The position numbers were made by a program, and so were the translations under genes. Shown here piece by piece: positions 38,113-45,196 of a stretch of DNA of 64,000 nucleotides (positions are counted from its first letter, which is position 1; each line of letters begins with the position of its first letter). The notes under the pieces are model-generated. The model was not told where the DNA came from, ran no database searches, and worked only from the letters and a program-made list of their open reading frames with translations. The DNA is from Oleispirillum naphthae (GTDB lineage Bacteria > Pseudomonadota > Alphaproteobacteria > Rhodospirillales > Rhodospirillaceae). The stretch covers positions 372,001 to 436,000 of the forward strand of contig JAQAZG010000001.1 of assembly GCA_027864655.1 (NCBI GenBank), in the 5' to 3' direction.

Positions 38113-38904
38113 CTAGGCACGTTCCGCCGCACCGGGGAGGAACGCCACCAGCGGGCAATCCATTCCCGGATGGCGCAGCACCGCGGTCTCCACGCCATAG
38201 ACCGTGCGCAGGTTTTCCGGCGTCAGCGCCTCGTGCGGAGGTCCGGAAAACGCCACCCTTCCCTCGCGCATGCCGATGAAGCGGTCGGCGAACGGCGCGG
38301 CGAGGTTGACGTCGTGCACCACCGCGAGCACGGTCAGACCGGCGCGCGCCATGCGCCGCGCCTCGCGCAGCGCGGCAAGACCGTGCGCGGGGTCGAGGTT
38401 GGCGGTGGGTTCGTCGAGCAGCAACACGCCGCGCCCGGCGCGCAGCGCGTCGTCGGCCTGCGCCAGCACGCGGGCAAGCTGCACCCGCCGCTGCTCGCCG
38501 CCGGAGAGGTTGGGGTAGAGCCGCTCGCCGAAACCATGAAGACCGACGGTGGAAAGCGCCCGCGCGGCGATCGCCCCGTCCTCCGGCGAGGGCGGAAACG
38601 GCAATCTCCCCAGGCGCACCACGTCGCGCACCCGGAAGGCGAAGTTGAGGGCGCTCCCCTGCGGCAGCACCGCCCGCCAGCGGGCGATCTCGCCCCGCCG
38701 CCAGTGGCGCAGCGGCCGGTCGAGCAGCACCGTCTCCCCCGCGTCGGCGGCGATGTCTCCGCCGAGCACCCGCAGCAGGGTGGACTTGCCTGCGCCGTTG
38801 GGTCCGACGATCACCGTCAGTTCCCCGGCGGCGGCGGCGATATCCGCCCCGTCCACCAGGTTGCGCCCGCTGCGGCGCACCGTGATGCCGGTGGCGCGGA
38901 TCAT
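38113..38904 (-). CDS. hmuV: Hemin-type ABC importer, ATP-binding protein
   Basis: This 263-residue ABC ATPase of the FecCD-importer group has Walker A GPNGAGKST (about residues 34-42), a Q-loop region VLPQGSALNFAF, the signature LSGGEQRRVQLARVLAQ, Walker B GVLLLDEPTANLD and the switch His in VVHDVNLA. The LPQ...F-x-F-x-V and LARVLAQ patterns are those of HmuV heme-transport ATPases. Its ATG overlaps the permease stop (ATGA) and it is the third gene of hmuTUV. The TonB receptor follows after 119 bp. Vitamin B12 or siderophore import are alternatives with the same fold. Confidence 0.85.
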   Translation of the reverse strand: MIRATGITVRRSGRNLVDGADIAAAAGELTVIVGPNGAGKSTLLRVLGGDIAADAGETVLLDRPLRHWRRGEIARWRAVLPQGSALNFAFRVRDVVRLGRLPFPPSPEDGAIAARALSTVGLHGFGERLYPNLSGGEQRRVQLARVLAQADDALRAGRGVLLLDEPTANLDPAHGLAALREARRMARAGLTVLAVVHDVNLAAPFADRFIGMREGRVAFSGPPHEALTPENLRTVYGVETAVLRHPGMDCPLVAFLPGAAERA

Positions 38905-39977
38905 GCCGCGCCGCCCTGGCGGCCGACCCGCAGCAGCAGCCACAGGAGGAAAGGCCCGCCGAGAATGCCGGTGAGCACGCCGAGCGGCAGTTCGGCGGGG
39001 ATCGCCACGGTGCGCGCCGCCATGTCCGCCAGCATCACCAGCACCGCGCCGAGCAGCATCGCGCCGGGAATGACCAGGCGGTGCCGCGCGCCGAGCATCA
39101 GGCGCACCAGATGCGGCGCCACCAGGCCGACGAAGCCGATCATCCCGACGAACGCCACCGCCGCGCCCACCGCCAGGGCGACCGCGCCGAGCACCCGGCC
39201 GCGCACCGCCACCGCATCCAGGCCGAGGTGCCCGGCGACATCGTCGCCCAGGGTGGTGGCGTCCAGCGCCAGGGCCTGATGAAAAACGAACGCGCCGGAA
39301 ACCGCGCCGACGGCGGAGACCACCCCGGCATGCACCCAGTTGGCGGAGGCGAGACTGCCCATCATCCAGAAGGTCAGGCTGCGCAGCTGTTCGTCGTTGG
39401 CCAGAGAGATCAAAAGGCCGATCGCCGAGCCGGCGAGCGCGTTGATCGCAATGCCGGTGAGCAGCAGCGTCGTCGCGCTGGGAAGCGCCATGGCGCGCGC
39501 CACCGCGACCACCACCACGGTGCTCGCCATCGCGCCGCCGAACGCCGCGAGCGGCACCATGAACGGCGCGAAATCGTGGCGGCGGGTCAGCACCCCTTCC
39601 AGCACGATGGCGGCGACGGCCCCCAGGGCGGCGCCGCTGGAGGTGCCGAGCAGCCCCGGCTCGGCCAGGGGGTTGCGCAGCACCCCCTGCATCGCCGCGC
39701 CGGAAAAACCGAGAATCGCCCCCACCGCCCCGGCGAGGCACAGCCGCGGCAGCCGCACCTCGAGCAGCACCATGGCGAACAGGCGGTCGCCCTCCTGCGG
39801 CGCGCACAGGCCGAGCGCCGCGCCGAAAATCCGGGGAAACGCGGAGAGCGGCACCGCGAGCGCGCCGCTCGCCGCGTTCCACGCAAAAACCAGGAGAACG
39901 ATCCCCACCAACAAGGCGAAGGCGCGGGCTTCTCCCCGCTCCGCCGCCGCGCGCGCCGCGCCGCACAACCGCTTCAT
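38901..39977 (-). CDS. hmuU: Hemin-type ABC importer, FecCD-family permease
   Basis: This 358-residue inner-membrane permease has about ten hydrophobic helices. FecCD-family landmarks are LEVRLPRLCLAGAVGAILGF, GAAMQGVLRNPLAEPGLLG, TFWMMGSLASANW and GMIGFVGLVAPHLVRL, the last being the coupling-helix region that contacts the ATPase. HmuU-type permeases carry heme across the inner membrane with HmuT and HmuV. Both its start and its stop overlap the neighbouring genes by four bases, so hmuT, hmuU and hmuV are translationally coupled. Some additional hydrophobic N-terminal length is normal for this family. Confidence 0.87.
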   Translation of the reverse strand: MKRLCGAARAAAERGEARAFALLVGIVLLVFAWNAASGALAVPLSAFPRIFGAALGLCAPQEGDRLFAMVLLEVRLPRLCLAGAVGAILGFSGAAMQGVLRNPLAEPGLLGTSSGAALGAVAAIVLEGVLTRRHDFAPFMVPLAAFGGAMASTVVVVAVARAMALPSATTLLLTGIAINALAGSAIGLLISLANDEQLRSLTFWMMGSLASANWVHAGVVSAVGAVSGAFVFHQALALDATTLGDDVAGHLGLDAVAVRGRVLGAVALAVGAAVAFVGMIGFVGLVAPHLVRLMLGARHRLVIPGAMLLGAVLVMLADMAARTVAIPAELPLGVLTGILGGPFLLWLLLRVGRQGGAA

Positions 39978-40846
39978 GGCCCGTACAACGCCTCGCGCAG
40001 ATGGCGCACCGCCTCGCCCGCCCCCGGCCCCAGGCCGAGATAGGCGGAATCGTCGGCGACGACGATGCGCCGGTGGCGGACTGCGGCGGTCTCCGCCATG
40101 CCCGGCAACGCCGCCAGGCCGGAAAATCCGCCGATGCGGTCATAGGCGCGGCGCAGAATGATCACCGCATCGGGGTTGGCGGCGGCGGCCGCCTCCGGGT
40201 TGAGCGGGCGATAGGCGGAGAACCCGGAGACCGCGTTCTCCACTTCCGCCGCCTCCAGCAGCGCCGCGGCGGCGGTCTCCTCGCCCGCCACCATCAGCGG
40301 GCCGTTGCCCATGGTCTGGATGAACAGGCCGCGCAGCCGCGGCGACGGCGTCGGCTTGCCCGCGGGCCAGGCGAGATCGCGGGCGATCTCCGCCCACAGC
40401 GCCGCCCCCTTCTCCGCCGCGTCCAGCCCTGCGGCGATGCGCGTCACCTTGTCGCGCACCGACTCCACGGTGCGGCGGCGCGGCACCTCGACCACCGCGA
40501 TCCCCAGGGCGCGCAGGCGCTCCAGGGTTTCGCGCGGCTCCAGGTCGTCGTAGGAAATCACCAGGGTCGGCGACACCGCGAGCACGCTCTCGATCGACAC
40601 CGCACGCGGCGTGCCGACCCGCGGCAGCCGCGCCACCACCTCGTGCGGGCGCAGGCTGCTGCGGTCCACCCCGACCAGCCGGTCGGCGAAGCCCAGGCGC
40701 GCCACCACCTCGGTCAGAGACCCCGACAGGCTGACGATGCGCATCGGCGCGGCCGCCCGCGCCGCCCCCGCCGCCGCCCCCGCCGCCGCCCCCGCCGCCG
40801 CGATCGCGCAAACCGCGATGCACAGCATCCTTTTGAGCGCCCCCAT
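39974..40846 (-). CDS. hmuT: Hemin-type ABC importer, periplasmic binding protein
   Basis: This 290-residue protein has a signal peptide (MGALKRMLCIAVCAIAAAG followed by an Ala/Gly repeat) and a class III binding-protein fold with two lobes joined by a long helix. SGSLTEVVARLGFADRLVGV, LPRVGTPRAVSIESVLAVSP and LRALGIAVVEVP match HmuT heme-binding proteins well. It would deliver heme, or possibly cobalamin or a siderophore, to HmuUV. The frame is open to 41491; ATG 40846 follows GGGGAAAG. Its signal peptide is encoded by three perfect 12-bp repeats. An operator-like motif lies 14 bases before the start, so regulation by metal status is likely. Confidence 0.85.
   Translation of the reverse strand: MGALKRMLCIAVCAIAAAGAAAGAAAGAARAAAPMRIVSLSGSLTEVVARLGFADRLVGVDRSSLRPHEVVARLPRVGTPRAVSIESVLAVSPTLVISYDDLEPRETLERLRALGIAVVEVPRRRTVESVRDKVTRIAAGLDAAEKGAALWAEIARDLAWPAGKPTPSPRLRGLFIQTMGNGPLMVAGEETAAAALLEAAEVENAVSGFSAYRPLNPEAAAAANPDAVIILRRAYDRIGGFSGLAALPGMAETAAVRHRRIVVADDSAYLGLGPGAGEAVRHLREALYGP
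40761..40796. repeat. Three perfect 12-bp tandem repeats in the hmuT signal peptide
   Basis: The unit GCCGCCCCCGCC (plus strand) is repeated three times exactly and encodes an Ala-Ala-Ala-Gly type repeat within the signal peptide of HmuT. Slippage would change the signal-peptide length in steps of four residues without a frameshift. Confidence 0.8.
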
Positions 40847-40860
40847 GCTTTCCCCATCAA

Positions 40861-40875
40861 ATGCTATAACGTAAC
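40861..40875. promoter_or_regulatory. Operator-like motif before hmuT
   Basis: On the minus strand it reads GTTACGTTATAGCAT and ends 14 bases before the hmuT ATG. It differs at only two of 15 positions from the motif before the TonB receptor. Its position next to the Shine-Dalgarno suits a repressor site. Confidence 0.5.
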
Positions 40876-40914
40876 GCCAAGTATCCGAGGGAAAACCGCC
40901 TGTCAAGAAATGGT

Positions 40915-42285
40915 TCAAGAGGCGCTTGGCATTTCGTGCGGCGCAACGCCGTTGTCGGCGAAATCGGCCAGCATCCGGCCCATCGCCTCCGGCGTCAGCG
41001 GATACCCCGGCGTGGCGATGCACGCAGAGGGCGGCACGTGCCCGAGGTCGCGCTGCACCAGGGCGGCAGCCTCCGTGCCCAACCCGGCGCGCCAGCACAG
41101 GGCGAGAATCAATCCCGGATGGCGCGATTCCAGAACGTCGCAGACGAACTCCAGCGAGGACCCGCTGGTGACGATCAGCGCCGCCTGGACGAACGCCCAG
41201 TGCTCGTACTCGATGGAACGGCGAATCTGCTCCTCCGAGATCGGCCTCTTCGCGTGCATCGCCCGCGCCGTGGTGAGTTCGCGCTCGATGATCGCGCGAT
41301 GGCGCAGGTCTTCCGGCGAATCCTTCACCTGCGGGGCCTCGCGGGCGGCCTTGCCGTTGTCCTTGCCGTAGGTCTCGGCCAGGCGCTTGTGCACCGCGTC
41401 GCGCACCGCCTCCATGGTCTTCTCGCCCAGGTCCTCGCGCCCCGCCAGCACGGTCAGCAGGTTGTCGGCGACGAAGGTGGCAAGCTTGCACGCCGCGCCC
41501 CGCGGCAGCACCGGATGCCGCACCAGGGGTTCGTGCAGCGGCGGCAGAATGCGCGCGCGCTCGACCAGGATATCCAGGGTGTCCTCGCGCATCTGCGCCG
41601 TGGGGTTGTTGAGCAGCTCGATGATCGCATCGGTGTCGTCGCTGCGCGCCACGCTGTCCGCCACCTCGACGCTCACCCCCTGGCGGCGCGAGATCGCCGA
41701 CAGCGCGCCCGCCACCGGGGTGCTCTCGATGATATCCAGGAGGTCGGAGTCCTCGAGGAGCGGCGAGAACTCCAGCATCGGCGCGGCGACCATGATTTCG
41801 ATGTCGCGCGCGAGGCGCTGCACGATGTGGGCGGGGATGTGGCTTTCGTTCTTCAGCACCTCGGCCACCACCTGGCGCACCATCGGCAGCTGATCGCGCG
41901 CCAGCTTGTCGAGGATGCCGAGCGTCATCTCCGCATGGCCGTGGGGCTCCGCATGGTCGAGGCGCGGCGCCAGGTTGGCGATCTTCGCGGCGAGCGCGGC
42001 GCGCACCGCCGGTTCCTCGTCGTTGGCGAGCTTGCCGTCGGCCTGGCGCGGCGTCACCGGGTTGGCGGCGACGCGGCGGCGCACCTCCGGATCCGGGTCG
42101 TCCACCATGTAATAGAGAATCTCGGGCGCCACGTCGGTCGCCGCGGCCGCCGTCATGCGATAACGGCGGTCCGGATGGCGGGCCATGATTTTCGCATCCT
42201 CGTAGCTGCGGGGAGGCGAAACCAGGGACTCGTCTCGATCGGCGGGAGAATCCTCGGAGGAAACCGTCACATCATCACTTTCCAT
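40915..42285 (-). CDS. DUF2336 family protein with HEAT-like repeats
   Basis: This 456-residue soluble protein has no signal peptide or membrane helix. After an acidic N-terminus come helical repeats of HEAT type with DPDPEVRRRVAANP, DEEPAVRAALAAKIA and QLPMVRQVVAEVLKN. The middle has EFSPLLEDSDLLDII, typical of DUF2336 proteins common in alphaproteobacteria. The C-terminal third has RRSIEYEHWAFVQAALIV and a cysteine-containing helix. Function is unknown; HEAT repeats suggest protein-protein contacts. A hairpin covers the region just before its ATG, where no free Shine-Dalgarno is visible. It is 68 bp upstream of hmuT on the same strand, but the operator motif suggests separate control. Confidence 0.82.
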   Translation of the reverse strand: MESDDVTVSSEDSPADRDESLVSPPRSYEDAKIMARHPDRRYRMTAAAATDVAPEILYYMVDDPDPEVRRRVAANPVTPRQADGKLANDEEPAVRAALAAKIANLAPRLDHAEPHGHAEMTLGILDKLARDQLPMVRQVVAEVLKNESHIPAHIVQRLARDIEIMVAAPMLEFSPLLEDSDLLDIIESTPVAGALSAISRRQGVSVEVADSVARSDDTDAIIELLNNPTAQMREDTLDILVERARILPPLHEPLVRHPVLPRGAACKLATFVADNLLTVLAGREDLGEKTMEAVRDAVHKRLAETYGKDNGKAAREAPQVKDSPEDLRHRAIIERELTTARAMHAKRPISEEQIRRSIEYEHWAFVQAALIVTSGSSLEFVCDVLESRHPGLILALCWRAGLGTEAAALVQRDLGHVPPSACIATPGYPLTPEAMGRMLADFADNGVAPHEMPSAS

Positions 42286-42290
42286 GCTGC

Positions 42291-42309
42291 GCGGCGGAAC
42301 ATCCGCCGC
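42291..42309 (-). other. Hairpin directly before the DUF2336 start
   Basis: A perfect 8-bp stem (42291-42298 with 42302-42309, 3-base loop) ends five bases before the ATG and covers the place where a Shine-Dalgarno would be. It may reduce translation. Confidence 0.4.
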
Positions 42310-42392
42310 GGCCCCCTATCGAATCGGCACGCTCCCCGTCCCTCAAGACTAATCATAAGGTCATGCGAAAGGAAGCGCCAGACTATCGTACG

Positions 42393-42797
42393 TCATTCCG
42401 CGTCGATCGGACGCGGGCGACGGTTTTCGTCGATCGCCACATAGGTGAACACGCCTTCCGTCACCTTGATGTGGTCGAACTGGTCGCCGCGGCGCACCCA
42501 GGTGTCGATCTTGATGCGGATCGAGGTGCGCCCGACGCGCACGAGCGTGGTGTAGCAGCTCACCTCGTCGCCCACCAGCACCGGCTTGTGGAAGGTCATC
42601 GCCTCGACGCCCACGGTGGTGACGCGCCCGCCCGCGCGCTGCCGCGCCAGGCTGCCGCCTGCGATGTCCATCTGCGCCAGCAGCCAGCCGCCGAAGATAT
42701 CGCCGCTCGGATTGGTGTCGGCGGGCATCGCCATGGCGCGCAGCGCCGGGCCGTTGCCGAAATCCGGAACCTCTTCCTGCATCGTCGTCTCGCTCAC
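42393..42797 (-). CDS. yciA: YciA-type hotdog-fold acyl-CoA thioesterase
   Basis: This 134-residue protein of the YciA/acot type has the catalytic segment PADTNPSGDIFGGWLLAQMD, with N-x-x-G-D-I-F-G-G-W as signature, followed by VGVEAMTFHKPVLVGDEVSC. It hydrolyses acyl-CoA esters in the cytoplasm with broad chain-length range. The start is GTG 42797, 8 bases after AAGGAG. It stands alone: two tRNA-Glu genes lie upstream and DUF2336 downstream (108 bp). Confidence 0.92.
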   Translation of the reverse strand: MSETTMQEEVPDFGNGPALRAMAMPADTNPSGDIFGGWLLAQMDIAGGSLARQRAGGRVTTVGVEAMTFHKPVLVGDEVSCYTTLVRVGRTSIRIKIDTWVRRGDQFDHIKVTEGVFTYVAIDENRRPRPIDAE

Positions 42798-42940
42798 TTG
42801 TCCGTCTCCTTCTCAGGGGGTTATCGTCCACAAGTGGGAATAAGCGGCGGTTTTCCAATCCCTCACGCGCGCCGAAGCGCGGAGCATGGCCCCGTGCGTA
42901 CGGATCGAGATGTCGTGGAAGTCCGCATTGCCAGCAAAGC

Positions 42941-43016
42941 TGGCGTCCCCACGGGGATTCGAACCCCGGTTGCCGCCGTGAGAGGGCGGTGTCCTAGGCC
43001 TCTAGACGATGGGGAC
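42941..43016 (-). tRNA. tRNA-Glu (anticodon CTC)
   Basis: The 76-base cloverleaf has a 7-bp acceptor stem GTCCCCA/TGGGGAC, the D-arm starting GTCTAGAGGCC, an anticodon stem CCGCC/GGCGG with loop CTCTCAC (anticodon at 42980-42982) and the TTCGAAT T-loop. Discriminator G and an encoded CCA (42941-42943) close it. It reads GAG codons. Confidence 0.96.
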
Positions 43017-43100
43017 CTAGATAACGTGTGGCGAGTGCTTAGCACGGAACGGACGGGCTTGTCCAGATGTCCGCGCGGCTTGCGCGCCCCCCGCCGACGG

Positions 43101-43176
43101 TGGCGACCCCAACGGGATTCGAACCCGTGTTGCCGGCGTGAAAGGCCGGTGTCCTAGGCCTCTAGACGATGGGGTC
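43101..43176 (-). tRNA. tRNA-Glu (anticodon TTC)
   Basis: The 76-base cloverleaf has acceptor stem GACCCCA/TGGGGTC, the same D-arm as its neighbour, an anticodon stem CCGGC/GCCGG with loop CTTTCAC (anticodon at 43140-43142), a TTCGAAT T-loop and encoded CCA. It reads GAA and GAG. It lies 84 bp from the CTC isoacceptor on the same strand, so a shared transcript is likely. Confidence 0.97.
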
Positions 43177-43232
43177 ACAGCCGAAGCGGAGCGCCCTTCT
43201 ACCCGCAGGGCGCGGGCGGCGCAAGCGTTTTT

Positions 43233-43682
43233 TCAGGATTCCGCATCGGGCAGGAAGGAGACGCCACGCAGGGTGTGCGCCGCCTCGGCGAAAAACGCGG
43301 CGGCGGCCCCCGCGCCCGCCGTGTCGGCGGCGACGATCAGCCAGATCAGCCCCTCCTCCTCCGCCCGCGCACGGTCGGCGGCGGAGGGCCGCGGCGCGCC
43401 GCCGGGGTGGGAATGGTAATGGCCGATCACCGCCTCAGCGCCGCCCGCCTCGCGCAGGCGGCGCTGCCAGGCGGCGCGGGCGCCGGGGTCCAGTTCGAAC
43501 GCCTGGGCGGGGTCGCTCGCGCGGTTGGCGGCGGGCGCGGCGCGCACGATGCGCCAGCCCTCGGGCATGGCGTGGCCGATCAAGAGGCCGCACGCCTCGC
43601 GCGGCCAAGCGGTGGCGGCGTGCTCGCGCACCGTCCGCCAGGCATCGGCCGTACAGGAAACCGCGCTTGCCGCCGCCATCAT
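43233..43682 (-). CDS. JAMM/MPN (Mov34) family metalloprotease-like protein
   Basis: This ~149-residue protein has the JAMM zinc motif: the upstream Glu in REACGLLIG and IGHYHSHPGGAPRPSAADRA, matching H-x-H-P-x7-S-x2-D. Bacterial members cleave isopeptide or peptide bonds, for example releasing sulfur-carrier proteins or cysteine; the substrate is unknown. The start is uncertain. TTG 43691 overlaps the upstream stop (TTGA), while ATG 43682 or ATG 43679 lie behind GAGG; 43682 is given. It is the second gene after the DUF6476 protein. Confidence 0.85.
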   Translation of the reverse strand: MMAAASAVSCTADAWRTVREHAATAWPREACGLLIGHAMPEGWRIVRAAPAANRASDPAQAFELDPGARAAWQRRLREAGGAEAVIGHYHSHPGGAPRPSAADRARAEEEGLIWLIVAADTAGAGAAAAFFAEAAHTLRGVSFLPDAES

Positions 43683-43687
43683 CGGCC

Positions 43688-44050
43688 TCAATTGGCCGGG
43701 CGCGGCGGACGGCTGTCGGCTGCGCCCATCTCGATGCGGCCGAGCACGCGGCGGCGCGCCGGATCGACCACCAGCACGCGGTCCGGCTCGCCGCCGCCGC
43801 GCACCGTGACGTAGACCAGGCCGCCCTGCGCGGTCACCGCCGCAACGGAGGACCCCGTGGGCTGGCCGAGGCCGATCGCATCGAAATCGCCCATCACCGC
43901 CGGCGCGGACGGGGCCGCGGTGATTTCCGGCTGTCGGTTTTTCTCCGCCGCCTTATAAAAGAAGACGCCATACGCCATCAGCGCCAGTCCCCCGACGATC
44001 ATGACGCCGAGAAGGATGGCCACGCCCTTCATCATTTTGATCACGGTCAT
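43688..44050 (-). CDS. DUF6476-like small membrane-anchored protein
   Basis: This ~120-residue protein has a single N-terminal membrane helix (VAILLGVMIVGGLALMAYGVFF) and a ~80-residue probably periplasmic part with a beta-rich core (VTAQGGLVYVTVRGGGEPDRVLVVDPARRRVLGRIEMG). This layout fits the alphaproteobacterial DUF6476 family of unknown function. The frame continues to 44332 inside rluD on the other strand; that part is rejected as antisense shadow. Start candidates are ATG 44050 (behind GGAG) and ATG 44059. It is divergent from rluD with only about 7 bp between starts and is followed by the JAMM gene, with which it overlaps. Confidence 0.72.
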   Translation of the reverse strand: MTVIKMMKGVAILLGVMIVGGLALMAYGVFFYKAAEKNRQPEITAAPSAPAVMGDFDAIGLGQPTGSSVAAVTAQGGLVYVTVRGGGEPDRVLVVDPARRRVLGRIEMGAADSRPPRPAN

Positions 44051-44057
44051 CCGCTCC

Positions 44058-45062
44058 ATGTCTTTGACGCCTGCCGACGCCTCGCCTCCGACGCTTGCCG
44101 CGATCTGGCCGGAAGACGCGCTCCCCGCCCGCCTGGACAAGGCGTGCGCGGCAAGCTTCCCCGGAATCTCCCGCTCGCGCCTCAAGGCGCTGATCGAGGA
44201 TGGCCGCGTCAGCATCGACGGCGGCACCTTAACCGACCCCTCCGCCAAGGTCAAACCCGGCCAGGGCCTTAGCGTCGCGCCGCCGCCGCCGGTGCCCGCC
44301 GAGCCGCAGCCCGAGGACATTCCGCTCTCCATAGTCTACGAAGACGCCGACCTTCTGGTGCTCGACAAGCCGCCGGGCCTGGTGGTCCACCCCGCCGCGG
44401 GCAACGCCGCGGGCACCCTGGTCAACGCCCTGCTCGCCCACTGCGGCGACGGACTTTCGGGAATCGGCGGGGTGAAGCGGCCGGGCATCGTGCACCGCAT
44501 CGACAAGGACACCAGCGGCCTGATGGTGGTGGCCAAGTCCGACGCGGCGCATGCCGGACTCGCCGCGCAGTTCGCCGCGCACACCCTCGACCGCGCCTAC
44601 ACCGCCCTGGTCTGGGGCTGGGTGGCGGCGGAGGCGGGGGAGATCGAGGGCAACATCGGCCGCAACCCGAAGGACCGCAAGAAGATGGCGGTGGTCAAGG
44701 GCGGCGGCAAGACCGCGCTCACCCGCTACCGCGTGCTCGAGCGCTTCGGCCGACTCGCCACCCTGGTGGAGTGCCGCCTCGCCACCGGACGCACCCACCA
44801 GATCCGAGTCCATTTCGCCCAATGCGATCATAGCCTCGTCGGCGATCCGCTTTATGGGCGAGCGCCACGCCATGGTATGAGAAATTTTCCTGACAATTTG
44901 AAGGGTTTTATCGATCAATTCCCCAGGCAGGCGCTGCATGCCCACCGCATCGGTTTCAACCACCCGATTTCAAACGATTTTTTATCCTTCGAAGCGCCGC
45001 TCCCGAACGACATGCAAGCCCTCATCGCCGCCTTCCGGGAGGCCGCGAAAATAAATACTTGA
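44058..45062 (+). CDS. rluD: RluA-family 23S rRNA pseudouridine synthase, RluD-like
   Basis: This 334-residue enzyme has an N-terminal S4 RNA-binding domain (RLDKACAASFPGISRSRLKALIEDGRV) and a catalytic domain with VYEDADLLVLDKPPGLVVHP and HRIDKDTSGLMVVAKS, whose Asp in H-R-x-D attacks the uridine. RTHQIRVHF follows as a family motif. It converts uridines in helix 69 of 23S rRNA (RluD) or related sites. ATG 44058 is chosen; in-frame ATGs at 44001 and 44016 would run into the divergent gene. The Shine-Dalgarno is poor. The stop codon overlaps a CTTGAC that may be the -35 box of rpoH. Confidence 0.9.
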   Translation: MSLTPADASPPTLAAIWPEDALPARLDKACAASFPGISRSRLKALIEDGRVSIDGGTLTDPSAKVKPGQGLSVAPPPPVPAEPQPEDIPLSIVYEDADLLVLDKPPGLVVHPAAGNAAGTLVNALLAHCGDGLSGIGGVKRPGIVHRIDKDTSGLMVVAKSDAAHAGLAAQFAAHTLDRAYTALVWGWVAAEAGEIEGNIGRNPKDRKKMAVVKGGGKTALTRYRVLERFGRLATLVECRLATGRTHQIRVHFAQCDHSLVGDPLYGRAPRHGMRNFPDNLKGFIDQFPRQALHAHRIGFNHPISNDFLSFEAPLPNDMQALIAAFREAAKINT

Positions 45063-45133
45063 CTTGCCATATAGGGAATTACACGATGGTCCTGTCAAGC
45101 GAGGGAAGACCCCAAGTACCCCCGCGACAATAA

Positions 45134-45157
45134 GCGCCTCCATCCCCCATGGAGCGC
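45134..45157 (+). other. Hairpin in the rpoH leader
   Basis: Arms 45134-45143 (one bulged base) and 45149-45157 pair over 9 bp around a C5 loop, about 40 bases before the rpoH start. A role in temperature-dependent translation would be typical for rpoH messages, but the Shine-Dalgarno is not in this stem. Confidence 0.35.
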
Positions 45158-45196
45158 ACCTGGACCGAATGCACGGCTGAGAAGGGAGGGCAGCAA

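Noticed and set aside
42941-43176. tRNA-Glu pair as an integration site of a mobile element
   Set aside because: No integrase, direct repeat of a tRNA end or foreign-looking gene cluster lies beside it.
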